Assembly: GCA_003478355.1 (NCBI GenBank)
Contig: QUFC01000003.1
Span: 62,001-126,000, forward strand
From: Lachnospiraceae bacterium AM48-27BH
Lineage (GTDB): Bacteria > Bacillota > Clostridia > Lachnospirales > Lachnospiraceae
Direction of reading: 5' to 3'
DNA: 64,000 nt
The translations under genes were made by a program, and so were the position numbers. Positions 8,623 to 17,152 of this stretch are shown here, in pieces (the stretch's first letter is position 1; each line of letters begins with the position of its first letter). The notes below the pieces were generated by a model that was given only the letters and a program-made list of their open reading frames with translations, was not told where the DNA came from and ran no database searches.

Positions 8623-9681
8623 CTATATTGTTACCATGACTTTGATCAAGTCCGCTGGTTTCTCTTTCATTAAATACAATGCTTCTTCTATTTTGTCAAG
8701 TCCTGTCAGGTGATGAGTCACCAGACGCTCTGGATGTATCCGGCCATATTTTACCATGGAAAGCATCCTCTCGATCCGCACTCTGCCGCCTTCTGCCAGC
8801 TCCGTATGGATGGTTTTGCCAGCCATACCGCGGCCACCGGAGAATTTTGGAAATGGAAGATTGCCTGTTCCGCCGAAATAATTGACATTGGAAACTGTGC
8901 CAATGCCGTAACGCACCATATCGATGGCCTGGGCAAAGGTCTCGTCATTACCGCCGCAGATGATCACGCTGTCCGCTCCAAGTCCGTCTGTCCGCTCCAT
9001 TACCTGCTGCACCAGATCTCCATTTTTATAGCTTAATACCTCAGATGCGCCAAAATCATAAGCACATTCCACACAGACCGGACGGCTTCCCACCGCCAGA
9101 ATCCGTGCCGCTCCTAAATGTGCCGCACCAGCCACTGCCATAAGACCGATGGGACCGATTCCCATGACTACCACCGTATCACCAAACTTGATATTGGCAT
9201 TTTCTGCTCCGGTAAATCCGGTTGTCACCACATCCACACACATCAATGCCTGCTCCAGACTTAAGGACGCAGGGATCTTCGCCAACGTGGTATCCGCATC
9301 TGGGATCAGAAACTTCTCTGCAAAGACACCTGGCTGGCTTCTGCCCAGCTGATGACCGGAAAACGGGGCACTGGCATGCTTAAAATTATGCTCCTGGATG
9401 CCCCGGTCCCGCCAGTTAGGGGTAATCGCCGGAACTGCCACGATCTCACCCGGTCTGAATTCTTCTACCAGTTCTCCTACCTCCAGCACCTCCGCCACGC
9501 ACTCATGTCCCAAAACCAGGTTCGGGGCTTTTCTGGATCCGCCGCCAAATACGGTATGCACATCGGAAGAGCATGGGGCCACTGCCACTGGCCGCAAAAT
9601 AGCTCCGTAAGGAGTCAGCCTGGGCTCCGGTACATCCACATATCCTACCACTCCAGGTTCTTTTAACACAAAGGCTCTCAT
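8623..9681 (-). CDS. Zinc-dependent medium-chain alcohol dehydrogenase
   Basis: 352 residues, typical MDR length. The catalytic zinc region has PCSSDVHTVFGG and the GHECVAEVLEVGE signature; the nucleotide-binding fold is VVVMGIGPIGLMAVAGAAHLGA. It resembles NADP-dependent secondary alcohol dehydrogenases and threonine-dehydrogenase-like enzymes. Inside a polysaccharide operon it may reduce or oxidize a sugar or side-chain carbonyl produced by the upstream ThDP enzyme, but that is inference. The ATG at 9681 overlaps the methyltransferase stop by 4 bp. Confidence 0.88.
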   Translation of the reverse strand: MRAFVLKEPGVVGYVDVPEPRLTPYGAILRPVAVAPCSSDVHTVFGGGSRKAPNLVLGHECVAEVLEVGELVEEFRPGEIVAVPAITPNWRDRGIQEHNFKHASAPFSGHQLGRSQPGVFAEKFLIPDADTTLAKIPASLSLEQALMCVDVVTTGFTGAENANIKFGDTVVVMGIGPIGLMAVAGAAHLGAARILAVGSRPVCVECAYDFGASEVLSYKNGDLVQQVMERTDGLGADSVIICGGNDETFAQAIDMVRYGIGTVSNVNYFGGTGNLPFPKFSGGRGMAGKTIHTELAEGGRVRIERMLSMVKYGRIHPERLVTHHLTGLDKIEEALYLMKEKPADLIKVMVTI

Positions 9682-10901
9682 GATAATTCCTCCACTTTCT
9701 CACTGCGGAGAGTCAGAATCCGTATCTGCTCTCCCCACCATTTACGGATGTTCCCTGCGATCTCCTCTGTATAACCAGGGGCCACGATCAGGATCGCATC
9801 TACCATATGATCCGTCACATAATCCGGCGGCACAATGGGCAGACCGGAACCTGGAGCGAAACGTCCTTGTTTAAATGGAGCAGAATCAATGATATAGGAA
9901 ACGGAATCTTTTAAATGAGTGGTCGCCGTCAGGGTAAAGCCCTGATGGCTGGCACCCCAGACTGCCATGGTCTTGTTCTCTTTTTTCAGGCTGTCTGACA
10001 GATTTTCCAGCTCATGATCCAGTTTATCCCGATTCTTTTCCAGTCCAGATACATCCGCCTTCCCATATACTATTTCGACTGCTTTTTTAGCTGCTGGCTT
10101 TTGTCCCGCTTTTTTTGCTCCGGTCTTTCTTACGATCACCGCCAGCGTATCCCGGTTCACCATCTCTTCCTCTAATACCTGGAATCCATGGCTCTCCAGC
10201 AGATACCGCAGAGTCTCAAATGTGTAGTAGGTAATGTGATCCCGGATCAGTTCATAATAACCGTCGTTGTCCAGGATATACTCAAAACTCGGCACTGTGA
10301 TCAGTCCCATGCCATCTTCTGTCAGATTGTTCGAGATGCAGTCCAGCATTACGCCAGGCTGTGGCTGATGCTCCAGGAAATTAAAGGACAAAAATACATC
10401 ATAAGGCCCTTCTGTCCCGATCACATGATCCACACGTTCCGTAAAATCCCGGATCACGTTCAACCCGTCTTTTCTGGCAATCTCCACCAGATCTCCTTTA
10501 TGCTCAATTCCATAGGCTTTCACTGGGAAACTGGTCAGAACCTTTAAGAATTCTCCCCGTCCACAGCCTGCCTCCAGAAATTTCTTTCCTTCTAAATGAT
10601 ATTTTTCGATCAAATGGCGGTACTGCCTGGTACGCAGCTCCACCATGGTCGTAGAATATCCACCGGAACGGATCACATCCCGGTAATAATCCACCGGTTC
10701 GCAGTCAAACTGTACCAGCCCACACCCCGGGCACTGGAATAACCGCAGATCTACCGCTTCGTTCTCTGCTTCTTCTTTTGTTAATGGAATCTTCTGGGCA
10801 GAAGCCGGCATATGGGCCATTTCCAGCAATGGCTTCGTTCCCAGTTCTGCACCACAGACGATGCAGTGGCACCGTTTTCCCCTGTTTTGTTCCTGTTTCA
10901 T
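9678..10901 (-). CDS. SAM-dependent sugar C-methyltransferase-like protein
   Basis: 407 residues from the ATG at 10901, which has a GGAG site 11 nt upstream; an in-frame GTG at 10991 would add 30 residues but lacks a site. Layout: an N-terminal zinc-binding segment (CHCIVCGAEL ... CPGCGLVQFD), a class I methyltransferase domain (EAGCGRGEFLKVL, YDVFLSFNFLEHQ), and a C-terminal domain (MAVWGASHQGFTLTATT ... YIIDSAPFKQGRFAPG). This three-part arrangement is that of the TylC3/NovU-type deoxysugar C-methyltransferase family. With a ThDP enzyme and an epimerase beside it, a branched or methylated sugar is plausible. The exact substrate is unknown. Confidence 0.85.
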   Translation of the reverse strand: MKQEQNRGKRCHCIVCGAELGTKPLLEMAHMPASAQKIPLTKEEAENEAVDLRLFQCPGCGLVQFDCEPVDYYRDVIRSGGYSTTMVELRTRQYRHLIEKYHLEGKKFLEAGCGRGEFLKVLTSFPVKAYGIEHKGDLVEIARKDGLNVIRDFTERVDHVIGTEGPYDVFLSFNFLEHQPQPGVMLDCISNNLTEDGMGLITVPSFEYILDNDGYYELIRDHITYYTFETLRYLLESHGFQVLEEEMVNRDTLAVIVRKTGAKKAGQKPAAKKAVEIVYGKADVSGLEKNRDKLDHELENLSDSLKKENKTMAVWGASHQGFTLTATTHLKDSVSYIIDSAPFKQGRFAPGSGLPIVPPDYVTDHMVDAILIVAPGYTEEIAGNIRKWWGEQIRILTLRSEKVEELS

Positions 10902-11014
10902 GTTCGGTTGTTCTCCATTTTCTATTTCTTTCTGCAATGATTCCACGTGGTACTCACACCAGCCTGCCTGTCCCACTTTTTTACTGCCCACGCAGCAACT
11001 GTGTCAGCATCTGA

Positions 11015-11962
11015 TCATCCGCCGGATCCATCTTTAAATCCAACTTCCGGTCTCCAGCCGGTCTTTTCCTTCACTTTTCGGATATCCGGGATCAGGTTCG
11101 CCTGTCCCTCTGCATTCGGCGGCAGCTTGCCGTAATGGCAGACGCCTTTTCCTCCACAAATCTCGCGGATCTCCTCCACATACTCCCGCAAAGGCTTCGT
11201 GGCATCCGCTTCTCCCGCCAGATTATAAATCCCACTCTCCTCCGGATCGGGTCCTGCTCCCACAGCCCTTTCACAAAAAGCCAGGGCGCACAGTCCTTTC
11301 ACCAGATCTTCAATATACAAAAAATTCCACAGCTGGGTGCAGGCTCCAAACTCCATCTCTTCTCCCTGCAAAAAGTGATCCACGCAGGTATTCACCAATG
11401 ACCACGGGTGGTCTCCCGGCCCATAAACACTAAATATCCGGGTGTGGACATACTCCATCCGGCACACGCCTGCCTGATTCCACTGCCGCACTTTTTCCGT
11501 GGCATTTCTGCCAAAAGCGATCTTCGCCTTGCCGTACTCTGAAACCGGATGACACTCCCTGGTCTCGCCCATGGTGTCAGCACAGATTCCGTACTCTGCC
11601 TGAGAACCACTGAACAAAAAGCGTTTACAGCCTAATTTTCTGGCTCCCTCTAAGGCTTTCATGCCGTCCAATGCATTTTTCCCCTGCACCTTTGGATTTT
11701 TCCGGTTCTCACTTCCAGATCCGTCCCAGCCAAAATGGAAATACACCGGACACTCCACAGAAATCTCACGGTTTAATTGATCTAATTCTTCTAAATTTCG
11801 GAAAATCATATGAAAATGTGAATCATTTTCCAGTTTTTCCAGTACCTGACGGTTGTTGGAGCCGGGACGCACCACTGCGTAAACCTGATGCCCCCGGCTG
11901 ACTAACTCTTTGCAAAGAGCCGCCCCCAAAAAGCTGGTGGCTCCTGTCACAACGATATTCAT
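11015..11962 (-). CDS. NAD-dependent epimerase/dehydratase (extended SDR)
   Basis: 315 residues with the Rossmann motif TGATSFLGAALCKELVSRGH at the N-terminus and the catalytic SEYGKAK (YxxxK). It is a nucleotide-sugar 4-epimerase or 4-ketoreductase-like protein. The reading frame ends abruptly as GFKDGSGG; inserting one A near 11027 would give GFKDGIRRMIRC, the usual family ending, so a 1-base indel is likely. The ATG at 11962 overlaps the ThDP gene stop, so it is operonic. Confidence 0.85.
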   Translation of the reverse strand: MNIVVTGATSFLGAALCKELVSRGHQVYAVVRPGSNNRQVLEKLENDSHFHMIFRNLEELDQLNREISVECPVYFHFGWDGSGSENRKNPKVQGKNALDGMKALEGARKLGCKRFLFSGSQAEYGICADTMGETRECHPVSEYGKAKIAFGRNATEKVRQWNQAGVCRMEYVHTRIFSVYGPGDHPWSLVNTCVDHFLQGEEMEFGACTQLWNFLYIEDLVKGLCALAFCERAVGAGPDPEESGIYNLAGEADATKPLREYVEEIREICGGKGVCHYGKLPPNAEGQANLIPDIRKVKEKTGWRPEVGFKDGSGG

Positions 11963-13821
11963 GAACGTATCCTCGGAATGATCATATTGGCGTCCATCTC
12001 CTCTTCTGACAAAAATGGAGACAAATCCTCTAACGGCGGAGACACCAGGGTTCCGTCCGGCAGGCGTTTCGCCGATGATTTCGGCTCAAAATTCTGATCT
12101 GTAGTGACAAAAATCTCACAGATCACCGGACCTTCCATGGACAGGGTCTTCTCAACAGCCTCCGGCAACTGACTGTTATGGCAGGCTTTCACATAAGGAT
12201 AACCATAAGCCGCAGCCAGCTTCTCCATATCCGGGAAGCTTAAATCCCCGCTGTCCGCACCGATTCCCACCAATGGTTCCCCAAAGAAATTCTTCTGGGT
12301 CTGGCGGATGGAGTGATAGCCCTGGTTGTTGATCAGGAAGATCTTAATCCCCATCCGGTGATGGATGATGGTCTGCAGTTCCTGAAGATTCATCTGAATA
12401 CTGCCATCACCGGTCAAAAGGATCACATCGCCGCATCCGTCGTTCTTACTTGCCTCCCAGGCGCCAATCGCTGCTGGAAGATCGTAACCCATGGACGCGA
12501 TTGCGGAATTGGTGATAAACCGCTGGCCCTTCTTGATGGTGTAGCCATGGCCTCCCGCCACACAGGCAGAGCCATTTCCCACTACAGTGATCTGGTTTTC
12601 TTTCAGTCTCGTACTTAAATGATGCACCAGTGCGTATACATTCGCTTCCTTTGTATCATCGTCCACCAGATGCTTCGGCAGTACCACTGGATACTTTTCC
12701 TTCCACATCTGGCAGGTCTCGTTCCAGGTCATTCCCGGAAGCCCCTCTCCACCGTCAAAAACAGGTGTCTTTTCCTGATCCAGGACTTTATCCATGGCTT
12801 CTAAAAGCTCCTTTGCGTCCGCACACACCGGGAAATCGATGTGGACGCTTGGCTTTTTCAATTCCTCCGGATCTACATCATTGACAATGGTATAAGCTGC
12901 CCTTGCCCAGGTCTTATAATTGTAACCCACCTGACGGATGCTCAGACGGCTTCCCACAGAAAATACTAGATCGCTGTTCTGGACTGCAAAATTGCCCGGA
13001 CGGTCTCCCATACCACCTGCCCGGCCTACATACAGCGGATCATCGCTTGCCATGCAGTCCTGACTGTTCCAGCCGACAGCTACCGGAATCCCAAGTTTCT
13101 TTACTACCCTCTCAAATACCGGATACGCCCCCGCAATACGGATTCCATTTCCCGCATTCAGTACCGGGCGTTTTGCCTGGCGGATCTTTTCGATGATCTG
13201 TTTTACTGTTTCTTCACTTACGTTTGGAGCCGGACAGCCATGTTCCCGCTCATAGGCTTCCACATCAAATCCTTCCAGCTCATCGGTCTCTACATAAGCC
13301 CCCTGGACATTTAATGGAATGTCCAGCCAGCATGGACCCGGACGGCCGGAATATGCCAGATATAAGGCTTTTTCCAGACAATACCGGATCCTCATGGGAT
13401 CGATCACCATCTCACTGTACTTGGTCATGCACCCGATGGCCTTCACAATATCGAACTCCTGGTCTCCCATAGCCCGGATTCCGGTTCCGGACCAGCGGGC
13501 TGTGGTATCATAGCGCACCTGACCGGATAAAATCAGCATAGGAATGGAATCCAGCCATCCACCCACTACACCAGTGATCGCATTAGTACCCCCAGGCCCT
13601 GTGGTCACGCACAAAAGACCGATTTTATTGTGGATTCTCGCATAGCTTTCCGCCGCCATGGCACAGGCCTGTTCATGATGCTGGTACAGGCAATGCAGTC
13701 CCTCCTGATGTCCCAGCGCATCATTTAAATGCATGGCGCCGCCTCCAGTCACGGTAAATACCTGGGAGATCCCATGGGCCACTAATTGTCCGGCAATGTA
13801 GTTGGAAACTTTCATTCTCAT
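11959..13821 (-). CDS. ThDP-dependent enzyme, acetolactate-synthase-like
   Basis: 620 residues from ATG 13821, with AGGAG 10 nt upstream; the GTG at 13842 would overlap that site. Three-domain ThDP architecture: an N-terminal pyrimidine domain with the cofactor-activating Glu in HHEQACAMAAES, a central domain, and a C-terminal pyrophosphate domain with LLTGDGSIQMNLQEL ... INNQGYHSIRQTQ (GDG-x-NN). It resembles acetolactate synthase large subunits, but no small subunit or ilv gene is nearby and it leads a glycan operon. Known relatives in glycan clusters (YerE type) transfer a two-carbon unit to a keto-sugar. Such a role is inferred, not shown. Confidence 0.87.
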   Translation of the reverse strand: MRMKVSNYIAGQLVAHGISQVFTVTGGGAMHLNDALGHQEGLHCLYQHHEQACAMAAESYARIHNKIGLLCVTTGPGGTNAITGVVGGWLDSIPMLILSGQVRYDTTARWSGTGIRAMGDQEFDIVKAIGCMTKYSEMVIDPMRIRYCLEKALYLAYSGRPGPCWLDIPLNVQGAYVETDELEGFDVEAYEREHGCPAPNVSEETVKQIIEKIRQAKRPVLNAGNGIRIAGAYPVFERVVKKLGIPVAVGWNSQDCMASDDPLYVGRAGGMGDRPGNFAVQNSDLVFSVGSRLSIRQVGYNYKTWARAAYTIVNDVDPEELKKPSVHIDFPVCADAKELLEAMDKVLDQEKTPVFDGGEGLPGMTWNETCQMWKEKYPVVLPKHLVDDDTKEANVYALVHHLSTRLKENQITVVGNGSACVAGGHGYTIKKGQRFITNSAIASMGYDLPAAIGAWEASKNDGCGDVILLTGDGSIQMNLQELQTIIHHRMGIKIFLINNQGYHSIRQTQKNFFGEPLVGIGADSGDLSFPDMEKLAAAYGYPYVKACHNSQLPEAVEKTLSMEGPVICEIFVTTDQNFEPKSSAKRLPDGTLVSPPLEDLSPFLSEEEMDANMIIPRIRS

Positions 13822-13854
13822 AGAAATGCCGCTCCTTTTCACGATTTCAATTTC

Positions 13855-13930
13855 GCAACGATTCAGTACCTTCTGGCCTGTATTTTCTTACAGTCAGCAC
13901 AGCAAGCGCGCAGATCTGCTGAACCGTTAC
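13855..13930. repeat. Short family A repeat
   Basis: GCAACGATTCAGTA at the left and TGCTGAACCGTTAC at the right are imperfect inverted ends of the family A type. The element lacks the middle part of the 133-bp copy, and no matching target duplication is seen. Confidence 0.6.
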
Positions 13931-13949
13931 CTTTTTTCCTCATTTCAGT

Positions 13950-13958
13950 AGTATAACA
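13950..13958 (-). promoter_or_regulatory. Extended -10 promoter of the polysaccharide operon
   Basis: On the minus strand TGTTATACT forms an extended -10 element (TGnTATACT) about 130 bp before the ThDP gene start. No good -35 is seen 17 bp upstream. The transcript would run through the family A repeat. Confidence 0.4.
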
Positions 13959-14144
13959 CAAAACCTATAAGCCGAAAAGAGGATTGTAGATTCCTGCCAT
14001 TTTTACCAGGAATCCGCACTTTTTTTGCACTGCTTTCTGGGGTATACTGAGCCAGTAATGCAAACAACGGATTTTCAGCCACCATCAGAACCTGCCATTG
14101 GCAGCTTCTGTGGATGCATAGCAACCGAAAAAGGAGAGAATGAT

Positions 14145-15536
14145 ATGAGAAAACATAGGAAACTTGCGGCTGTATTATCTACCACGGCAGTACTGACTGC
14201 CTTTGCCCCACTCTTTACTACCCCTGTCCTGGCACAGACTGCTGGCTGGGTTCAGGAAAATGAGAACTGGAGCTACTACGATTCCGACGGCTACAAACTG
14301 ACTGATTCTTGGAAAAAACAGGATGGCGAATGGTATTACCTGGACGAGAACGGCAACCGTGCATACAATATGCAGATTGATGACTACTATGTAGGTGCCG
14401 ACGGAAAACGCGTATCCAACCAGTGGGTATCCATCGCCAATGAAGATTCCTGGGACAGCGATGATGCGCCGGAATTTTACTGGTATTACTATGGAAAAGA
14501 CGGAAAAGCAACCGTTTCCAAATTTAAAACCATCGAAGATAACTGGTACTACTTTGACGACGATGGCCGCATGATGACCGGACTGGCCGAGATCGACGGT
14601 TCTACTTATTATTTTGGTGATTCCACCGATGGAATCATGAAAAAAGGCTGGGTTCAGTTAGATATCAGCAATGAAGATCCAGAGGAAGAAACTGCATGGT
14701 TCTATTTTGACAGCACCGGAAAAATGATCAAGAACCAGGTAGATAAAAAAATTGGAGGAGATTATTTCTCCTTCCGTGACGGTAAAATGGTGACTGGGTG
14801 GTACAAACTGCCAGAAACTGCGATTGCTTCTGATTCCGCAGCTTCCGATGTTGCCACTGGTTCTAACGCAGAAGCTGATAACAGCACCACTGGCGCATCC
14901 TCCAGCACCGTTTCCACCGACAGTGCCTCCGGCTATCAGTATTACGATGCCCAGGGCAAGCGTGCTTCTGGCTGGATGACCATCGAGGGAATCCCTGGTG
15001 TCAGCGCCGAAGATGAGACTTATCAATTCTATTTTAAGAATGGTGTTCCTTACTTTGCCAAGACCGGCATCCAGACCTTCTCCATCAACACTGCCCGCTA
15101 CGCCTTCAACACCCGCGGCGAGATGCAGACCGGCCTTCATGTGGTGACTTTAGAAGACGGTTCTATCGCTAATTTCTATTTTGGAAATGACGGCATTATG
15201 AAAACCGGTAAACAGATCATCACCGATGAGGAATCCGGCACCAGCCAGACCTGGTTCTTCCACACAGAGGGTGCCAAAAAAGGGCAGGGCTACCACGGCA
15301 TCCGCGACAATGTACTCTACGAGTACGGCTTAAGAAAAGAAGCCGATCCTGACTTACGCTACAGCCCGGTAGCTTTCCAGGAAAACCGCTACCTGATCAA
15401 TGGTTCTGGAACCATCCAGAAAGCCACCGCTTCCTCCAAGTCTTCTTCCAGACCGGAGCTTGGAACCGGATACCGTGACTTTAAGGATTCCAATGAGAAC
15501 ATCTGGACCGTGGATGTTCATGGTGTGATTCAGTAG
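14145..15536 (+). CDS. Secreted cell-wall-binding-repeat protein
   Basis: 463 residues from ATG 14145 (GGAGAG 8 nt upstream). A signal peptide (about 1-32: MRKHRK, hydrophobic core, TTPVLAQ) precedes repeated choline-binding-type modules of about 20 residues (WVQENENWSYYDSDGYKLTD, WKKQDGEWYYLDENGN, NWYYFDDDGRMMTGLAEIDG). A Ser/Thr/Ala-rich linker lies near residues 232-262. No catalytic domain is visible; the last 60 residues are not a clear repeat. Such proteins sit on teichoic-acid or polysaccharide choline or related wall ligands. Its neighbour at 17153 encodes a miniature version. Confidence 0.88.
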   Translation: MRKHRKLAAVLSTTAVLTAFAPLFTTPVLAQTAGWVQENENWSYYDSDGYKLTDSWKKQDGEWYYLDENGNRAYNMQIDDYYVGADGKRVSNQWVSIANEDSWDSDDAPEFYWYYYGKDGKATVSKFKTIEDNWYYFDDDGRMMTGLAEIDGSTYYFGDSTDGIMKKGWVQLDISNEDPEEETAWFYFDSTGKMIKNQVDKKIGGDYFSFRDGKMVTGWYKLPETAIASDSAASDVATGSNAEADNSTTGASSSTVSTDSASGYQYYDAQGKRASGWMTIEGIPGVSAEDETYQFYFKNGVPYFAKTGIQTFSINTARYAFNTRGEMQTGLHVVTLEDGSIANFYFGNDGIMKTGKQIITDEESGTSQTWFFHTEGAKKGQGYHGIRDNVLYEYGLRKEADPDLRYSPVAFQENRYLINGSGTIQKATASSKSSSRPELGTGYRDFKDSNENIWTVDVHGVIQ

Positions 15537-15551
15537 TTTTTATCCCTGTAA

Positions 15552-15627
15552 CTATTTTTGAGAACTGTGGAAGCATGTAGTGCGGAACAATCCGGTATCA
15601 GAGGAGGCAAAAGACCTTTTTTGCACC
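15552..15627. repeat. Partial family B repeat
   Basis: From CTATTTTTGAGAACTGTGGA to AGGCAAAAGACCTTTTTTGC this aligns with the right half of the family B element at 16705. The left half is absent. Confidence 0.55.
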
Positions 15628-15693
15628 AACCTTATTTTATCCATTCACATTTTTTATAATCAAACATTCTGATGACCGGATTCTCTGCCTGGA

Positions 15694-15726
15694 GCGGAAG
15701 CATTTACACACGGTAAATGTTTCCGC
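15694..15726 (+). terminator. Strong hairpin after the wall-binding protein
   Basis: GCGGAAGCATTTAC pairs with GTAAATGTTTCCGC over 14 bp (one G-T pair) around a 5-nt loop. TTCCATGTATTTTT follows, so it could terminate the upstream transcript, although it is 160 bp downstream of the stop. Confidence 0.5.
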
Positions 15727-15740
15727 TTCCATGTATTTTT

Positions 15741-15790
15741 CCCATGTATTCTTACGGTCAGCGCAGCATGTGCGCAGACCTACTGAATAG
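15741..15790. repeat. Partial family A repeat
   Basis: The right half of the family A element (ATGTATTCTTACGGTCAGCG to CTACTGAATAG) lies in the gap before the zinc-ribbon gene. The terminal GTTAC is replaced by ACATT. Confidence 0.6.
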
Positions 15791-15915
15791 ACATTTTCCC
15801 TACACTTTTTATTATTTTTTGTCATTTTCCCAAAAATGTTACATATTTCCACGCCAAAACGTCATATAATATATTATGAGATATTATTTTATCAATGTCG
15901 GGAGGGGAATATGTG

Positions 15916-16326
15916 ATGAGAGACTTATCAGTTTACTACTGCAGCCAATGTGGATTTTACGCATACTATCAATTACCTAAGAATGCCATATGCCACCGAT
16001 GTGATATTGCCATGACTCTGATTGAAATGCGCTATCAGGATTTTATGAACCTGGATTACGAGCAGAGAGACAAACTGATCAGTGACCAGATTATCTCTTC
16101 TTCTACTCCCTACATCCAGAAAATCTGCAAACCGGCCGCTCTTCACAATCAAAGAGAAATCGTTGGATGCCTGACTCAGGAAGTCACCAGACTGGAAGAG
16201 GAAAACCAGAAACTTAATCAGACCGTATCGTGGATGCACCAGACGATATGGAGTCAGTTAAAACGCACCCGGACGTTAGAGAGGGAGATTCAAAAATTAC
16301 AAAATAAATTAAAGAAAAGCAGTTGA
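15916..16326 (+). CDS. Zinc-ribbon and coiled-coil protein of unknown function
   Basis: 136 residues from ATG 15916, chosen because GGGAGGGG lies 8 nt upstream; an earlier ATG at 15895 overlaps that site. Residues about 8-32 hold two Cys pairs (YCSQCGFYAYY ... ICHRCDIAMT), a likely zinc ribbon. The second half is a Glu/Lys/Gln-rich coiled coil (LTQEVTRLEEENQKLNQTV). No family is recognised; the layout suggests a small DNA- or protein-binding factor. A strong terminator follows directly. Confidence 0.75.
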   Translation: MRDLSVYYCSQCGFYAYYQLPKNAICHRCDIAMTLIEMRYQDFMNLDYEQRDKLISDQIISSSTPYIQKICKPAALHNQREIVGCLTQEVTRLEEENQKLNQTVSWMHQTIWSQLKRTRTLEREIQKLQNKLKKSS

Positions 16327-16327
16327 T

Positions 16328-16360
16328 AACAGCCAGAGCCTTTTGCTCTGGCTGTTTTTC
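16328..16360 (+). terminator. Rho-independent terminator
   Basis: AACAGCCAGAGC, a short loop and GCTCTGGCTGTTTTT immediately follow the stop of the zinc-ribbon gene. Confidence 0.85.
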
Positions 16361-16370
16361 GCAAAAATCA

Positions 16371-16416
16371 CCCTGCGGTGGATAGGAAGTATGCGGCTTA
16401 TACGCCCCACCGCAGG
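16371..16416. repeat. Hairpin repeat family D, copy 1
   Basis: CCCTGCGGTGG ... CCACCGCAGG hairpin. It aligns with the reverse complement of the hairpin at 57122-57170, sharing CCCTGCGGTG, ATAGGAAG and CCCACCGCAGG. It lies between the convergent genes at 16326 and 16450. Confidence 0.55.
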
Positions 16417-16449
16417 TGGAGAATCCTGCTTGCAGGATCCTATTTGGTC

Positions 16450-16602
16450 TTACCCTTCCTGGGAATCTGAGGAAATATACCGTGCAATCAGACGGTTCAA
16501 TGTACTTCTCATCTGGACAACAATGTCCAGAAGCTGATCATTTTCCTGCTTTAATTTCACATTTTCCGCTTCCAGCTCTGCAATTCTCTCATTTAGACCC
16601 AT
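16450..16602 (-). CDS. Small coiled-coil protein
   Basis: 50 residues starting MGLNERIAELEAENVKLKQE. AGGAGGG 9 nt upstream of ATG 16602 supports this start; the longer frame to 16647 has no site. Heptad hydrophobics (I, L, V, L, L, I) over most of the length predict one coiled coil. It converges on the zinc-ribbon/coiled-coil gene and may be a partner of it. Function unknown. Confidence 0.65.
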   Translation of the reverse strand: MGLNERIAELEAENVKLKQENDQLLDIVVQMRSTLNRLIARYISSDSQEG

Positions 16603-16704
16603 ACAACCTTTCCCTCCTATATTAAATAAAAATTGCAGCAGTTCCATTCTCTCTCAGCCTACGATCCATGCAGTCCCATGAAACAGTTGCAAAATAATAT
16701 GAAA

Positions 16705-16906
16705 GATACCAGGGTCAAAAGGTCAGAAGTTCGACGCAAGCTTGCTTGCAGGAGAATTTTTGACCTTGGGACCCACCAAAAACATGAGTAAGTAGCCATT
16801 TTTCAAAGAAAAATGAGCGAATTACGAATGTTTTTGAGAATTGCGGGAGCACGCAGTGCAGAGCAATTCGGTATCAGAGGGGTCAAAAGCTTTTGACCCC
16901 AACACC
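16705..16906. repeat. Family B MITE-like element with target duplication
   Basis: 202-bp element. Left end GATACCAGGGTCAAAAG; the right end reads on the other strand as GGTGTTGGGGTCAAAAG (imperfect inverted repeats). A 22-bp perfect palindrome (GGGGTCAAAAG and its complement) sits just inside the right end. It is flanked by ATATGAAA on both sides (16697-16704 and 16907-16914), a clean target-site duplication. It carries no open frame of note. A second near-full copy is at 36786. Confidence 0.8.
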
Positions 16907-17049
16907 ATATGAAAGTAATTTCAATATACCCGATTTTTTCTCATTTGAAAAGAAAATTTAAGCGCACCATTCGACACGTCTTTAACGATTGACCAAACTC
17001 GGTAAGAAACTTGTTCAAAAATCGTAAGATTTGTAACGGTATTGTAGTC

Positions 17050-17078
17050 TATACATGATTTTTTCTCTGTGTTATACT
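17050..17078 (+). promoter_or_regulatory. Promoter of the small wall-binding gene
   Basis: TATACA (-35), 17 bp, TATACT (-10), followed 74 bp later by the ATG at 17153. The -35 matches consensus at 4 of 6 positions. Confidence 0.4.
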
Positions 17079-17152
17079 GAAGATACCAAAGAGGAATGGT
17101 AACACTCCATAGATTTTGGCAGATAAAATGACTGAAAGAAAGGAGGTTTGTG

